A stretch of 64,000 nt of DNA from Rhizobium sp. BK313 (GCF_014193655.1 NZ_JACHZQ010000001.1:1922001-1986000); one strand, 5' to 3'; counted from the first letter of the stretch, positions 1 through 9,652 are shown. Notes: generated by a model not told the origin, from the letters alone. Program-made: numbers and translations.

Positions 1-14
1 ACGAATGAATCCAT
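1..14 (-). CDS. nuoH: NADH-quinone oxidoreductase subunit H, first codons only (partial)
   Basis: The first 14 bases, read on the minus strand, give ATG and the codons for M-D-S-F plus two further bases. A GAGGACT ribosome-binding site lies directly upstream, in the 12-base gap after the nuoG stop. Rhizobial NuoH proteins commonly begin MDSF, and nuoH follows nuoG in the operon, so this is the start of nuoH, the membrane subunit that couples quinone reduction to proton pumping. Only the position and four residues support the call; the rest lies outside the window. Confidence 0.7.
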
Positions 15-26
15 AGTCCTCTGCCC

Positions 27-2108
27 TTACTCTGCCGCAGCCTGGAAATTGTTGCGGGCCAATGCCGAGCACTCGGCCATGACCGCCGAGGCACGCGCTA
101 TCGGGTTCGTCAAATAGAAGTCTTTGATCGGCGAAGCAAACCCGGATTTGCCCATCGCGCCGGCTTTTTTCGCAAGTGCGACAATTTGGGCGCTATCGCC
201 TTCGGCGATCTCGTCGATGCCTGCGAAATGCGGGAATGCGGCATAGAGCTTAGCGCGCAATTCTCTCAGCGAATCAAAGGGAAGCTTCTTGCCGAGCACA
301 TCGGAAAGGGCACGGATGATGGCCCAGTCCTCGCGGGCGTCGCCCGGCGCGAAGCCGGCGCGGTTGCCCATCTGGACGCGGCCTTCGGTGTTGACCCATG
401 TGCCCGACTTTTCGGTGTAGGTCGCAGCCGGCAGAATGACGTCGGCATTGTGGGCACCGTTGTCGCCGTGCGAGCCGATGTAGACGGTGAACTTCGCGCC
501 CTTGCGGGTGAAGTCCAGCTCGTCAGCGCCGAGCAGGAAGAGCACGTCCATCGAGGACAACATCACCGCAGCGTTGACACCCTTCGCGCCCGGCACGAAG
601 CCGAGATCGAGGCCGCCAACGCGAGAAGCCGCGGTATGCAGCACGGCAAAGCCGTTCCAGCCGTCCTTCACGACGCCGACAGCGGCAGCAAGCTTGGCGG
701 CATTCGCCAGCACTTCAGCACCGTCTTCGCGGATCAGTGCGCCCTGGCCGATGATGATCATCGGCTTCTGCGCATTCTTCAGAACGTCGGCAAAGCTGTG
801 CGAACCGCTGACGACATCGGCCAGCGTATCCGGGCCGGCGCCGAGATAATCATAGGAGTAACGCAGGTCGGCATGTTCGCCGATCACAGCGATCGGGAAC
901 TTGCCGCGACGCCAGCGCTTGCGGATACGCGAGTTCAACACGGCCGCTTCGAAGCGCGGGTTGGCGCCAATGATCAGCAGCGCATCGGCAGCTTCGATGC
1001 CCTCGATGCTCGGATTGAAGATGTAGCTTGCGCGGCCAAGCGACGGATCAAGCGCCGTCCCGTCCTGGCGACAGTCGAGATTCTCCGAGCCCAGCGACTT
1101 CAGCAGTTCGGAGAGTGCGTACATCTCTTCGACGGAAGCGAGGTCGCCGGCGATCGCGCCGATCTTGTCGCCGCTGGTGGCGGCAACCGCCGACTTGATG
1201 GCAGCGAAGGCATCGCTCCAGGTCGAAGCCTGCAGGCGGCCATCCTTGCGGACGTAAGGCTTGTCGAGGCGCTGCGTCTTCAGGCCGTCCCAGATGAAGC
1301 GGGTCTTGTCGGAGATCCACTCTTCGTTGATCTGCTCGTTGACGCGCGGCAGCACGCGCATGACTTCGCGGCCGCGGGTATCGACGCGGATGGCCGAGCC
1401 GAGCGCGTCCATGACGTCGACCGATTCGGTCTTGTTCAGTTCCCACGGACGGGCCGTGAAGGCAAAGGGCTTCGAGGTCAGCGCGCCGACCGGGCAAAGG
1501 TCGACGACGTTGCCCTGCAGCTCGGAGGTCATCGCCTGCTCGAGATAGGTGGTGATTTCTGCGTCTTCGCCGCGGCCGATCAGGCCGAGTTCGGAAATAC
1601 CGGCGACTTCCGTCGTGAAGCGGACGCAGCGCGTGCAGTGGATGCAGCGGTTCATCACGGTCTTGACGAGCGGGCCGATATATTTGTCCTCGACGGCGCG
1701 CTTGTCTTCCTGGTAGCGCGAACTATCGATGCCGAAGGCCATGGCCTGGTCCTGCAGGTCGCATTCGCCGCCCTGGTCGCAGATCGGGCAATCCAACGGG
1801 TGGTTGATCAGCAGGAATTCCATCACGCCTTCGCGGGCCTTCTTGACCATCGGCGTGTTGGTGAAGACTTCCGGAAGCTCGCCGTTCGGGCCGCCGCGGA
1901 TGTCGCGCACGCCCATGGCGCAAGAGGCCTGTGGCTTCGGCGGACCGCCCTTTACCTCGACGAGGCACATGCGGCAATTGCCGGCCACCGACAGTCGTTC
2001 ATGGAAGCAGAAGCGCGGGACTTCGGCGCCGGCTTCCTCGCACGCCTGGATAAGCGTGTAGTGATCCGGAACTTCGATCTCTTTACCGTCAATCTTCAGT
2101 TTTGCCAT
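27..2108 (-). CDS. nuoG: NADH-quinone oxidoreductase subunit G
   Basis: Subunit of the peripheral arm of complex I that carries the iron-sulfur chain between NuoF and the quinone-side subunits. The 693 residues contain an N-terminal ferredoxin-type [2Fe-2S] site (C34, C45, C48, C63), the His-ligated cluster (H103, C107, C110, C116) and a [4Fe-4S] site (C155, C158, C161, C205). A molybdopterin-oxidoreductase-like region follows and has no catalytic role in this family. Length matches the shorter alphaproteobacterial/mitochondrial 75-kDa type rather than the roughly 900-residue E. coli form. It lies 248 bases downstream of the helix-hairpin-helix gene and 12 bases upstream of nuoH, so it is part of the same minus-strand operon. 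The start at 2108 is preceded by a weak GGACTGAGTGG site. Confidence 0.97.
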   Translation of the reverse strand: MAKLKIDGKEIEVPDHYTLIQACEEAGAEVPRFCFHERLSVAGNCRMCLVEVKGGPPKPQASCAMGVRDIRGGPNGELPEVFTNTPMVKKAREGVMEFLLINHPLDCPICDQGGECDLQDQAMAFGIDSSRYQEDKRAVEDKYIGPLVKTVMNRCIHCTRCVRFTTEVAGISELGLIGRGEDAEITTYLEQAMTSELQGNVVDLCPVGALTSKPFAFTARPWELNKTESVDVMDALGSAIRVDTRGREVMRVLPRVNEQINEEWISDKTRFIWDGLKTQRLDKPYVRKDGRLQASTWSDAFAAIKSAVAATSGDKIGAIAGDLASVEEMYALSELLKSLGSENLDCRQDGTALDPSLGRASYIFNPSIEGIEAADALLIIGANPRFEAAVLNSRIRKRWRRGKFPIAVIGEHADLRYSYDYLGAGPDTLADVVSGSHSFADVLKNAQKPMIIIGQGALIREDGAEVLANAAKLAAAVGVVKDGWNGFAVLHTAASRVGGLDLGFVPGAKGVNAAVMLSSMDVLFLLGADELDFTRKGAKFTVYIGSHGDNGAHNADVILPAATYTEKSGTWVNTEGRVQMGNRAGFAPGDAREDWAIIRALSDVLGKKLPFDSLRELRAKLYAAFPHFAGIDEIAEGDSAQIVALAKKAGAMGKSGFASPIKDFYLTNPIARASAVMAECSALARNNFQAAAE

Positions 2109-2356
2109 CGTCCACTCAGTCCTATGTCACGTCTGCCGCCGAACCTGGCCGCAGACAATTTCATGACCGCAATACCGTCTCGCCACCGGCACGGCATTTG
2201 AGCCGCGTGGCACCGGTCTTGCTTACAATCACCTTTGCCGAACCTTGCCCCCACAAGACCAGCATCCCGGCTGGAACATTGCAGGCCACGCCTGCAACAT
2301 GCTCACCGCCTTATTTCACGCTCTTCGGCCGCTTGGGGCATAGCCGAAGAAAACTC

Positions 2357-3088
2357 TCAATTCCGGCCTTTCGGCTGGAGTGCCTTTGCCTGACCGACCC
2401 AGTCGTCGCGACGGATACGGCCGTCAAAACCGAGCTCCGCATCGATCCGCTCGATATCCGCCTGATTCCAGGCCGCCAGATCGGCAAAACGCAGAATGCC
2501 CCGCCCGTTTAGAACCTGCTCCAGCTTCGGACCGATGCCCGAAATCAGCTTCAGGTCGTCTGTCTTCGCGGCCGCCTTGCGACGACGCGGGGAAACGGCA
2601 GCCGGCTTTGCCGCGTGAGTCTCCGCAGCAACGACCTTGGCCTTAGCCTTGACTTTGGCCGGAGCCTTTGCTGGCGCAGATTTCGCTGCGACCGGCTTCG
2701 GCTCGACCTTCTTCACATTGGCCGGCTTTGCTTCGACCGGCTTGGCAGCGGGCGATGCCTTCACCGGCTTCGCCTCCCCCGCCGCATCACCTTTTGCCGC
2801 CGGCTTTTCCTCGGCAGCGGCATTTTTCTTCTCGTCAAGCGCGACCGCGAGCTTGTTGGTCGCCTCGACCGCACCTTGCAGCGCGCCGAAGAACGCGCCC
2901 GCCATCTGCGATGAGAAGCCGAACCCGATCGCGGTGGCCGCAGCAAATGCAGCCGCCGGATGCGCCATCAACGGGTGGATCGGCAAGACAGGCGAATTGC
3001 GCAGCATATCCGCGGCAATACGGCTGGGCTCGGCCGATGCATCGGCCGCTCCGCTGTTCTGCCTGGTATCTGAGGTCTTCGCCATCAT
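2357..3088 (-). CDS. Helix-hairpin-helix protein inserted in the nuo operon
   Basis: A 243-residue protein starting 5 bases after the nuoF stop; a longer upstream reading would run into nuoF, so the MMAK start is preferred. Residues 35-75 are hydrophobic and Ala/Gly-rich, possibly one membrane-associated helix. Residues 85-175 are Lys/Ala/Pro-rich low complexity. The C-terminal 60 residues hold a helix-hairpin-helix-like motif (LKLISGIGPKLEQVL, then a DWV-containing end). Similar genes between nuoF and nuoG in rhizobia are often annotated as NADH dehydrogenase-associated or as '5' DNA nuclease'; neither activity is shown by the sequence. Its position within the operon argues for co-expression with complex I, perhaps as an accessory or assembly factor. 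Function unknown. Confidence 0.85.
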   Translation of the reverse strand: MMAKTSDTRQNSGAADASAEPSRIAADMLRNSPVLPIHPLMAHPAAAFAAATAIGFGFSSQMAGAFFGALQGAVEATNKLAVALDEKKNAAAEEKPAAKGDAAGEAKPVKASPAAKPVEAKPANVKKVEPKPVAAKSAPAKAPAKVKAKAKVVAAETHAAKPAAVSPRRRKAAAKTDDLKLISGIGPKLEQVLNGRGILRFADLAAWNQADIERIDAELGFDGRIRRDDWVGQAKALQPKGRN

Positions 3089-3093
3089 CGTCC

Positions 3094-4398
3094 TTACTCG
3101 GCCGCTTCCAGCACCGCACCGTGGCTCGTCGCATTGGCCGTATATTGGTCGATGCGCTTTTCGATTTCCGGGCGGAAATTGCGGATCAGGCCCTGTACCG
3201 GCCATGCGGCAGCGTCGCCGAGCGCACAGATAGTATGACCTTCGATCTGCTTGGTCACCTGGAACAGCATGTCGATTTCGCGCTTCTGCGCATTTCCTCG
3301 GGCCATACGCTCCAGCACGCGCCACATCCAGCCCGTGCCTTCGCGGCACGGCGTGCACTGGCCGCAGCTTTCATGCTTGAAGAAGGCCGAGATACGGGCA
3401 ATCGCCTTGATGATGTCGGTCGACTTGTCCATGACGATCGCAGCCGCCGTACCGAAGGACGACTTGACTTCGCGCAAGCCGTCGAAATCCATCGGGCAAT
3501 CGATGATGTCGGCCGCCGGAACGACCGGGCACGACGCGCCGCCGGGAATGACGGCAAGCAGATTGTCCCAGCCGCCGCGAATACCGCCGCCATGCTTCTC
3601 GACCAGTTCGCGGAAGGTGATGCCCATCGTTTCTTCGACCGTGCACGGACGATTGACGTGACCGGAAAGCATGAAGAGCTTCGTGCCAACATTGTTCGGG
3701 CGGCCGAAGGAGGAGAACCAACCGGCGCCGCGACGCAGGATCGTCGGGGCAACGGCGATCGACTCGACGTTGTTGACAGTGGTTGGGCAGCCGTAGAGAC
3801 CCATGTTGGCGGGGAACGGCGGCTTCAGGCGCGGTTGGCCTTTCTTGCCTTCCAAGCTTTCGAGAAGCGCGGTCTCTTCGCCGCAGATGTAGGCGCCGGC
3901 ACCGTGATGAACAAAAACATCAAAGTCCCAGCCGAGCTTGTTGTTTTTGCCGAGAAGTCCGGCATCGTAGCATTCGTCGATCGCCGCCTGCAGGGCTTCG
4001 CGCTCACGCATGTATTCGCCGCGAACATAAATATACGCGGTGTTCGCACCCATGGCGAAACCGGCGATGACGCAGCCCTCGATCAGCGTATGCGGATCGT
4101 GGCGCATGATATCGCGGTCCTTACAGGTGCCTGGCTCGGACTCGTCGGCATTAACGACGAGGTAATGCGGACGGCCGTCGCTTTCCTTCGGCATGAAGGA
4201 CCATTTGAGGCCGGTCGGGAAGCCGGCGCCACCGCGACCGCGCAGCCCCGACGCCTTCATCTCGTTGACGATCCAGTCCCGGCCCTTCTCTAGGATCTGC
4301 TTGGTGCCGTCCCAGTGGCCGCGGCTCATCGCGCCTTTCAGGGATTTGTCCTTGAGACCGTAGATATTGGTAAAGATGCGATCCTGATCCTGTAACAT
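3094..4398 (-). CDS. nuoF: NADH-quinone oxidoreductase subunit F
   Basis: NADH-oxidising flavoprotein subunit of complex I: binds NADH and FMN and passes electrons to its [4Fe-4S] cluster. The 434 residues show the glycine-rich nucleotide site ([10 protein letters not shown], from about residue 54), the [12 protein letters not shown] flavin region (about 84-95) and the cluster ligands C345, C348, C351 and C391. Length equals that of bacterial and mitochondrial 51-kDa subunits. The start lies 10 bases after the nuoE stop, consistent with operon transcription. Confidence 0.98.
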   Translation of the reverse strand: MLQDQDRIFTNIYGLKDKSLKGAMSRGHWDGTKQILEKGRDWIVNEMKASGLRGRGGAGFPTGLKWSFMPKESDGRPHYLVVNADESEPGTCKDRDIMRHDPHTLIEGCVIAGFAMGANTAYIYVRGEYMREREALQAAIDECYDAGLLGKNNKLGWDFDVFVHHGAGAYICGEETALLESLEGKKGQPRLKPPFPANMGLYGCPTTVNNVESIAVAPTILRRGAGWFSSFGRPNNVGTKLFMLSGHVNRPCTVEETMGITFRELVEKHGGGIRGGWDNLLAVIPGGASCPVVPAADIIDCPMDFDGLREVKSSFGTAAAIVMDKSTDIIKAIARISAFFKHESCGQCTPCREGTGWMWRVLERMARGNAQKREIDMLFQVTKQIEGHTICALGDAAAWPVQGLIRNFRPEIEKRIDQYTANATSHGAVLEAAE

Positions 4399-4408
4399 AC
4401 CTTACCTC

Positions 4409-5233
4409 TTACTCAGCCTTGTTGCCGACAGCCGTATTGTCTTCTTTGGCGGGAGCTGCCTGCGGATGTTCGGCGGGCAATGCCGTCTTGCCATCGGCCG
4501 GGCTCTTCAGCGCCGGATTGGTCTCAGCATCGCTGCTGACGGGCTTCGCTGCCTCGGATGGCGGCACAGCGACCGTTTCGGCGACAACCTTAGCACCGGC
4601 CTTCTTCTTCGTCTTCGTCGCCGGCGAATCCAGAAGCGATGTCAAACCACCTTCCGGTGCAGAGAAAAAGCGATCGATCTGCGGGCCGGTCGGGACTTCG
4701 CTGCCCTTGCCTGCGACGAATGCATCGATGATCTCTTCGAGACGTTCCGGCGTCAGATCCTCATAGGTATCCTTGCCGATCACGACCATCGGTGCGTTGA
4801 CGCAGGCGCCCTGACATTCGACCTCTTCCCAGGAGAGCGTACCTTCGGCATTGCGCTCGAGGGCATGGGCGGCGATCCTGCTCTTGCAGACCTTCACCAG
4901 GCCTTCGGCGCCGCGCAGCATGCAGGGCGTCGTGCCGCAGACCTGGATATGGGCGCGGCTGCCAACCGGATGCAGTTGGAACTGCGTGTAGAAGGTGGCA
5001 ACTTCGAGCGCGCGGATATAGGCCATATCAAGCATATCGGCGATCTTTTCGATGGCCGCCTTGGTGACCCAGCCATCCTGCTCCTGCGCACGCATCATCA
5101 GCGGGATGATCGCGGATTGCTGGCGGCCCTCGGGATATTTCTTGATCGTCTTTTCCGCCCAAACCGCATTCTCATCGCTGAAAGCGAAAGCGGCTGGCTG
5201 GAATTGATCTTCGGCTAGTCGACGAACGGACAT
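4409..5233 (-). CDS. nuoE: NADH-quinone oxidoreductase subunit E with long C-terminal extension
   Basis: Thioredoxin-fold [2Fe-2S] subunit that sits beside NuoF in the NADH dehydrogenase module. Cluster ligands are visible as C99 and C104, then C140 and C144. The conserved fold ends near residue 170; E. coli NuoE has about 166 residues. Here a further 100 residues follow that are rich in Ala, Lys, Pro and Glu and look disordered. Part of this tail ([18 protein letters not shown]) resembles the linker of the helix-hairpin-helix protein encoded after nuoF. The gene lies between the small secreted-protein gene and nuoF with short gaps. Confidence 0.97.
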   Translation of the reverse strand: MSVRRLAEDQFQPAAFAFSDENAVWAEKTIKKYPEGRQQSAIIPLMMRAQEQDGWVTKAAIEKIADMLDMAYIRALEVATFYTQFQLHPVGSRAHIQVCGTTPCMLRGAEGLVKVCKSRIAAHALERNAEGTLSWEEVECQGACVNAPMVVIGKDTYEDLTPERLEEIIDAFVAGKGSEVPTGPQIDRFFSAPEGGLTSLLDSPATKTKKKAGAKVVAETVAVPPSEAAKPVSSDAETNPALKSPADGKTALPAEHPQAAPAKEDNTAVGNKAE

Positions 5234-5248
5234 CTTTCACGCCTTATC

Positions 5249-5566
5249 TCAGTTTAAGGACCCACACCGCGTATCCGTCAGAGACGAAAATTCGCAGGCG
5301 TAGGCCGACTGGTCTTTCTGCATAAACACAACGAACTTGCCGCCGTTCGGCACAGCGGCCTTTATTTCATAGCCGCGTGACACGAGATCGGCCATGGTCG
5401 ATACCGCGCTCTGCGAAGCCGTATTTCCGCTCTTCGCAACATTCGAGCTTTTCGCATTCGAACCTTGCACAGAGATGCTGGGCAACGTCTGCGTCTTGCC
5501 GACCTGCTGAGCCGAAGCCCCGGAAGCAACAAGAAGCACAGCAACGATGACCGGCCATAGCTGCAT
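5249..5566 (-). CDS. Small secreted protein encoded between nuoD and nuoE
   Basis: A 105-residue protein with a clear Sec signal peptide (hydrophobic core after MQLWP, probable cleavage after ASGASA). A short Ser/Asn-rich linker follows, then a compact C-terminal domain with two cysteines near the end (YACEF and TRCGSL), which could form a disulfide. Its ATG overlaps the nuoD stop by one base (TGATG), so translation is probably coupled. I do not recognise the family. Being exported, it is unlikely to be a matrix-arm subunit; a periplasmic role linked to respiration is only guessed from location. Confidence 0.8.
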   Translation of the reverse strand: MQLWPVIVAVLLVASGASAQQVGKTQTLPSISVQGSNAKSSNVAKSGNTASQSAVSTMADLVSRGYEIKAAVPNGGKFVVFMQKDQSAYACEFSSLTDTRCGSLN

Positions 5567-6756
5567 CAGCGATCCACCTCGCCGAACACGATGTCGAGCG
5601 AACCGAGCACGGCCGCGACGTCGGCAAGCTGATGGCCGCGGCACATGAAATCCATGGCCTGCAGATGCGCATAGCCCGGAGCGCGGATCTTGCAGCGATA
5701 CGGCTTGTTCGAACCATCGGAGACGAGATAGACGCCGAACTCGCCCTTTGGCGCTTCGACGGCGGCATAAACCTCGCCGGCCGGCACGTGATAGCCTTCG
5801 GTGTAGAGCTTGAAGTGGTGGATCAGCGCTTCCATCGAACGCTTCATCTCACCGCGCTTCGGCGGCACGACCTTGCCGTCGAGCGAAGAGACCGGACCGG
5901 TCTTCGCATCGCCGAGCAGGCGATTAACGCACTGCTTCATGATGCGGACGGACTGGCGCATCTCGATCATGCGGATCAGATAACGGTCGTAGCAATCGCC
6001 GTTCTTGCCGATCGGAATGTCGAATTCGAGATCGGAATAGCATTCATAGGGCTGCGCACGGCGCAGGTCCCAGGCAGCACCCGAGCCGCGGACCATGACG
6101 CCCGAGAAGCCCCAGGCCCAACAGTCTTCTAGCGAAACGACGCCGATATCGACGTTACGCTGCTTGAAGATGCGGTTGCCGGTCAGAAGGTCGTCGATAT
6201 CGTCGAGCGCCTTCAGGAAGGGATCGCACCAAGCGCCGATGTCCTGAACGAGCTTTTCCGGAAGATCCTGGTGAACGCCGCCCGGACGCACGTAGGCCGC
6301 ATGCATGCGCGAGCCCGAGGCACGCTCATAGAACACCATCAGCTTTTCGCGCTCCTCGAAGCCCCAGAGCGGCGGCGTCAGCGCGCCGACGTCCATGGCC
6401 TGCGTCGTGACGTTCAGAAGATGCGACAGGATGCGGCCGATTTCCGAGTAGAGTACGCGGATCAACTGGCCACGAATCGGGATTTCGATGCCGAGCAGCT
6501 TTTCGACGGCAAGCGCATAAGCATGTTCCTGATTCATCGGCGCCACATAGTCGAGGCGGTCGAAATAAGGAACGGCTTGCAGGTAGGTCTTCGTTTCGAT
6601 CAGCTTTTCCGTGCCGCGATGCAGCAGGCCGATATGGGGATCGACGCGTTCCACAATTTCGCCGTCCAATTCAAGGACAAGACGCAGAACGCCGTGCGCC
6701 GCAGGATGCTGCGGACCGAAATTGATGTTGAAGTTGCGAACGTTGTGTTCTGTCAT
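5566..6756 (-). CDS. nuoD: NADH-quinone oxidoreductase subunit D
   Basis: The 49-kDa subunit that forms the quinone-binding pocket with NuoB; related to the large subunit of [NiFe] hydrogenases but without the metal-binding cysteines. The 396 residues begin with the conserved [15 protein letters not shown] segment, followed by HRGTEKL and the DVGALTP region. The sequence ends with the family C-terminus (DIVFGEVDR). Length is typical of a stand-alone NuoD, not the E. coli NuoCD fusion. It follows nuoC after 67 bases. Confidence 0.98.
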   Translation of the reverse strand: MTEHNVRNFNINFGPQHPAAHGVLRLVLELDGEIVERVDPHIGLLHRGTEKLIETKTYLQAVPYFDRLDYVAPMNQEHAYALAVEKLLGIEIPIRGQLIRVLYSEIGRILSHLLNVTTQAMDVGALTPPLWGFEEREKLMVFYERASGSRMHAAYVRPGGVHQDLPEKLVQDIGAWCDPFLKALDDIDDLLTGNRIFKQRNVDIGVVSLEDCWAWGFSGVMVRGSGAAWDLRRAQPYECYSDLEFDIPIGKNGDCYDRYLIRMIEMRQSVRIMKQCVNRLLGDAKTGPVSSLDGKVVPPKRGEMKRSMEALIHHFKLYTEGYHVPAGEVYAAVEAPKGEFGVYLVSDGSNKPYRCKIRAPGYAHLQAMDFMCRGHQLADVAAVLGSLDIVFGEVDR

Positions 6757-6823
6757 GGCGGCGATGCTCGCGTTTTCAGATATTCAGTGAATGGCAGGCT
6801 TTCGCCCGCCACACGCCATCAAA

Positions 6824-7426
6824 TTATGCCTTCGCCTTTTCATCGCCCGGCAGCACGTAATCCGTGCCTTCCCAAGGGGACAAGAAGTCGAAGTTGCGGA
6901 ATTCCTGCTTCAGTTCAACCGGCTCGTAAACGACACGCTTTGCCGCGTCGTCATAGCGAACTTCGACGAAACCGGTGGTCGGGAAATCCTTGCGCAGCGG
7001 ATGGCCTTCGAAGCCGTAGTCGGTCAAGAGACGGCGCAAGTCCGGATGACCGGTGAAGAGAACGCCGTACATATCCCAGGTTTCACGCTCGAACCAATCG
7101 GCGCCAGGATAGACGCTGCAGGCCGACGGGACCGGCTGATCTTCGGCGACCGGAACCTTGACGCGAATGCGCAGGTTCTTCTTCGGCGACAGCAGGTGGT
7201 AGACCACATCGAAACGATCGGGGCGCTGCGGCCAGTCGACGCCGCAAATATCCGTCAAATTGACGAAACCGCATTTGGCGTCATCACGCAGGAACGTCAG
7301 CAGCGCGACCACATTTGCAGCTGTTGTCGTCACGTTCAGCTCGCCATACTTGATCTCGGACGACGAAATCAGGGCGCCGCGAACTTCCGCGAGATAGGTG
7401 GCGAGCTCGTTCAGGGCTTCACTCAT
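6824..7426 (-). CDS. nuoC: NADH-quinone oxidoreductase subunit C
   Basis: The 30-kDa subunit of the peripheral arm, a structural partner of NuoD. The 200 residues contain the family signature around [20 protein letters not shown] and the GHPLRKDFP motif that identify NuoC. It is a separate protein here, as in mitochondria and other alphaproteobacteria. It starts 18 bases after the nuoB stop. Confidence 0.97.
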   Translation of the reverse strand: MSEALNELATYLAEVRGALISSSEIKYGELNVTTTAANVVALLTFLRDDAKCGFVNLTDICGVDWPQRPDRFDVVYHLLSPKKNLRIRVKVPVAEDQPVPSACSVYPGADWFERETWDMYGVLFTGHPDLRRLLTDYGFEGHPLRKDFPTTGFVEVRYDDAAKRVVYEPVELKQEFRNFDFLSPWEGTDYVLPGDEKAKA

Positions 7427-7444
7427 ATTGCCTTGTCCCCTGCC

Positions 7445-8026
7445 TTACCGTTCGATCGTGCCGGTGCGCCGGATTTTCTTCTGCAGCAGAAGCACGCCGT
7501 AAAGCAGCGCCTCCGCCGTGGGAGGACAGCCCGGTATATATATGTCGATCGGCACGATGCGGTCGCAACCGCGTACAACCGAATAGGAATAGTGATAGTA
7601 ACCGCCGCCGTTGGCGCAGGAGCCCATCGAGATGACGTAACGCGGCTCCGGCATCTGGTCATAGACCTTGCGCAGGGCCGGAGCCATCTTGTTGGTCAGC
7701 GTGCCGGCGACGATCATCACGTCCGACTGACGCGGCGAGGCGCGGGGCGCGAAACCAAAGCGCTCGACGTCGTAACGCGGCATGGAAACCTGCATCATTT
7801 CAACGGCGCAGCAGGCAAGACCGAAGGTCATCCACATCAGCGAGCCGGTACGGGCCCAGTTGATCAGCTCGTCGGTCGAGGTGACCAGGAAGCCCTTGTC
7901 GGCGAGTTCATTATTGATCTCGCCGAAGAACGGATCGTTGCTGCCAACCGGCTTGCCGGTTGCGGGATCAATGATCCCCTTCGGCTGCGGCGCAACGAGC
8001 GTCGTGTTGCTTGGGGCTACTCCCAT
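7445..8026 (-). CDS. nuoB: NADH-quinone oxidoreductase subunit B
   Basis: PSST-type subunit that binds cluster N2, the last iron-sulfur centre before quinone. With the start at 8026 (MGVAP) the protein has 193 residues and shows the tandem cysteines C72-C73, then C137 in GSCANGGG and C167 in GCPP, the four N2 ligands. The start at 8026 is preferred over an in-frame ATG at 8047 because AAGGGAG sits 8 bases upstream of it and nothing comparable precedes the other. It overlaps the end of nuoA by 10 bases. Confidence 0.97.
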   Translation of the reverse strand: MGVAPSNTTLVAPQPKGIIDPATGKPVGSNDPFFGEINNELADKGFLVTSTDELINWARTGSLMWMTFGLACCAVEMMQVSMPRYDVERFGFAPRASPRQSDVMIVAGTLTNKMAPALRKVYDQMPEPRYVISMGSCANGGGYYHYSYSVVRGCDRIVPIDIYIPGCPPTAEALLYGVLLLQKKIRRTGTIER

Positions 8027-8382
8027 TCCAGGGCTCCCTTCTTCCATTCATAGATAAAGCCGATGGTCAGCACCGCCAGGAACACCATCATCGACCAGAA
8101 CCCGAACCAGCCGATTGCACCGAAGGATACGGCCCAAGGGAAAAGGAAGGCTACTTCCAGGTCAAAGATGATGAAGAGAATCGACACTAGGTAGAAGCGG
8201 ATGTCGAATTTCATGCGGGCGTCGTCGAATGCGTTAAAGCCGCACTCATAGGCCGACAGCTTTTCCGAATCAGGCGCCTTGAAGGCGACGGCAAACGGCG
8301 TGATCAACAACGCCAGGCCGATCACCACGGCAATACCAATGAAAATCGCTATCGGAATATAGGAACTGAGTAGTCCAGTCAT
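8017..8382 (-). CDS. nuoA: NADH-quinone oxidoreductase subunit A
   Basis: Small membrane subunit of complex I with three predicted transmembrane segments (about residues 7-30, 65-85 and 95-112) and the conserved acidic/Cys loop KLSAYECGF between segments 1 and 2. At 121 residues it has the usual rhizobial length. In-frame ATGs also occur at 8385 and 8391; an AGGG element lies 6 bases before the one at 8385, so the real start may be one codon longer. It is the first gene of the nuo operon; the operon promoter must lie between it and the tRNA-Asp gene that ends at 8642. Confidence 0.96.
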   Translation of the reverse strand: MTGLLSSYIPIAIFIGIAVVIGLALLITPFAVAFKAPDSEKLSAYECGFNAFDDARMKFDIRFYLVSILFIIFDLEVAFLFPWAVSFGAIGWFGFWSMMVFLAVLTIGFIYEWKKGALEWE

Positions 8383-8641
8383 CATGTCCATCCCTGCTTG
8401 CCATGGGCGCCGGGGCGGCGCCTCTGAGCAAATGCCCAGCAAGCGAAAGAGCGTTGCAACAAAGCCGTGGTTAGCGCAGCCGGGGCGCGGGCGCAAGCCT
8501 TTTGAATGTGTCGTTTCAAGCACTACCGGACTTGGCTTATCAATATGCTGCAACGATATCGCGACAAATCCGCGCAAACGCGGAGCGGCTTTTTCGCACT
8601 CGCAGCAAATTGATGATTGATTGTAATGGCTTGAAACAAAA

Positions 8642-8718
8642 TGGCGCGAGTGACGGGGCTCGAACCCGCGACCTCCGGCGTGACAGGCCGGCACTCTAAC
8701 CGACTGAGCTACACCCGC
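8642..8718 (-). tRNA. tRNA-Asp (GTC), copy 1
   Basis: 77 bases including the encoded CCA. The 7-bp acceptor stem pairs GCGGGTG with CACTCGC (one G-U pair), the anticodon loop is CTGTCAC with anticodon GTC, and the T arm contains GGTTCGAGCCC. Identical over its full length to the copy at 8771-8847. Confidence 0.97.
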
Positions 8719-8770
8719 GCATTGTTTGACCCATCGGCCAGGCGAAAAATCCGGAATTGATGCTTTAAAA

Positions 8771-8847
8771 TGGCGCGAGTGACGGGGCTCGAACCCGCGA
8801 CCTCCGGCGTGACAGGCCGGCACTCTAACCGACTGAGCTACACCCGC
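8771..8847 (-). tRNA. tRNA-Asp (GTC), copy 2
   Basis: Exact 77-base duplicate of the downstream copy, separated from it by 52 bases, same strand, with CCA encoded. The two are probably cotranscribed ahead of the nuo operon. Multiple identical tRNA-Asp copies are common in rhizobia. Confidence 0.97.
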
Positions 8848-9239
8848 ACTTCATTTCAAGCATTCCGGACGCTTTCGCACCCATCAAAGCGGCCTTGCCG
8901 TTCGATGAGCGGCTAACTACGGGGTTCGTGTTTGGGTGTCAAGCAGGTTTAAATACAAATCCATGACAGAGTGCGAATTGTTTTCACAACCGCCGCCGAC
9001 ACATTTCGGCTCCATCGATTTGGCATGGCAGGTTCGCGTCTCACGCATTTCAAAAGCGGCTCATACGCGCCTCTCTAGCCAGGGCTGCTTTCGCGAAAGT
9101 GCAAAGTGTTGATATCGCCCTGACGGAGCGACGCCATCAAAAAAATCAAAAAATCTTCACAAACACTCTTGCGGTTTTTTGCCGTTCCGCATAGATCACG
9201 GCCACCGAACGCGGCGGGCAAATGCACCGCTTGCTATAA
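8848..9239. other. Intergenic region between divergent tRNA genes
   Basis: 392 bases without a credible reading frame. It must hold the promoters for the leftward tRNA-Asp pair and the rightward tRNA-Val gene. Apart from the tRNA-Val promoter candidate and an A-rich run near 9138-9152, nothing else stands out. Confidence 0.6.
9168..9195 (+). promoter_or_regulatory. Candidate sigma-70 promoter for tRNA-Val
   Basis: CTTGCG at 9168-9173 and CATAGA at 9190-9195, separated by 16 bases, loosely fit the rhizobial housekeeping pattern (CTTGAC, 17 bases, CTATAT). Transcription would start near 9202, leaving a leader of about 38 bases before the tRNA. Confidence 0.3.
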
Positions 9240-9315
9240 GGGCGATTAGCTCAGTTGGTAGAGCGCCTCGTTTACACCGAGGATGTCGGGAGTTCGAGTC
9301 TCTCATCGCCCACCA
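9240..9315 (+). tRNA. tRNA-Val (TAC)
   Basis: 76 bases with encoded CCA. Acceptor stem GGGCGAT pairs with ATCGCCC; the anticodon stem CCTCG/CGAGG encloses the loop TTTACAC, so the anticodon is TAC; the T arm contains AGTTCGAGTCT. It lies on the opposite strand to the tRNA-Asp genes, at the edge of the capsule gene cluster. Confidence 0.97.
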
Positions 9316-9415
9316 TTTTCCAGACATGGAACTGATTGGCTGAGATAATAGTTTGCTGACTAGCCGGCAGCGCTTTTGCGCGTACGGACAGTACCACCGC
9401 CTATTCAGCGCCCAT

Positions 9416-9652
9416 TCAATAGTTACCGGTAATCACGATCGTCAGTAGTACCGCTGAAACAAGCACGAGGGCTGCGATGATTGCCAGCAGCTCCTTCAGC
9501 ATAAAACGTTCCAATTTGCTGCCATCCATGACGTTTGCTCCCTGCAAACCGCTTATTCGCTCTTTGTCCCAACGTCGAATCGCTGCGTTAAGTTCACCGC
9601 GAATCCTCACATAAGTGGCCGTTATGTCAATTTCAGGATTAGCGATTGCCAA
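9416..9652 (-). CDS. Small hypothetical membrane protein
   Basis: A 78-codon frame with a TTG start; residues 1-40 are amphipathic and charged and residues 52-75 form one hydrophobic helix (LLAIIAALVLVSAVLLTIVI). No ribosome-binding site precedes the TTG. An in-frame ATG at 9529 has GGGAG 8 bases upstream and would give a 37-residue single-span protein. I recognise no family. It lies between tRNA-Val and rkpJ on the rkp strand but 86 bases beyond the end of rkpJ. Whether the long or short form is made is unclear. Confidence 0.45.
   Translation of the reverse strand: MAIANPEIDITATYVRIRGELNAAIRRWDKERISGLQGANVMDGSKLERFMLKELLAIIAALVLVSAVLLTIVITGNY

Noticed and set aside
186..2201. 671-codon frame opposite nuoG
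   Set aside because: It lies on the strand opposite a clear nuoG with all iron-sulfur ligands; its composition is that of a GC-rich shadow frame.
2668..4293. 541-codon frame opposite nuoF
   Set aside because: Opposite strand of nuoF and the helix-hairpin-helix gene; no family features.
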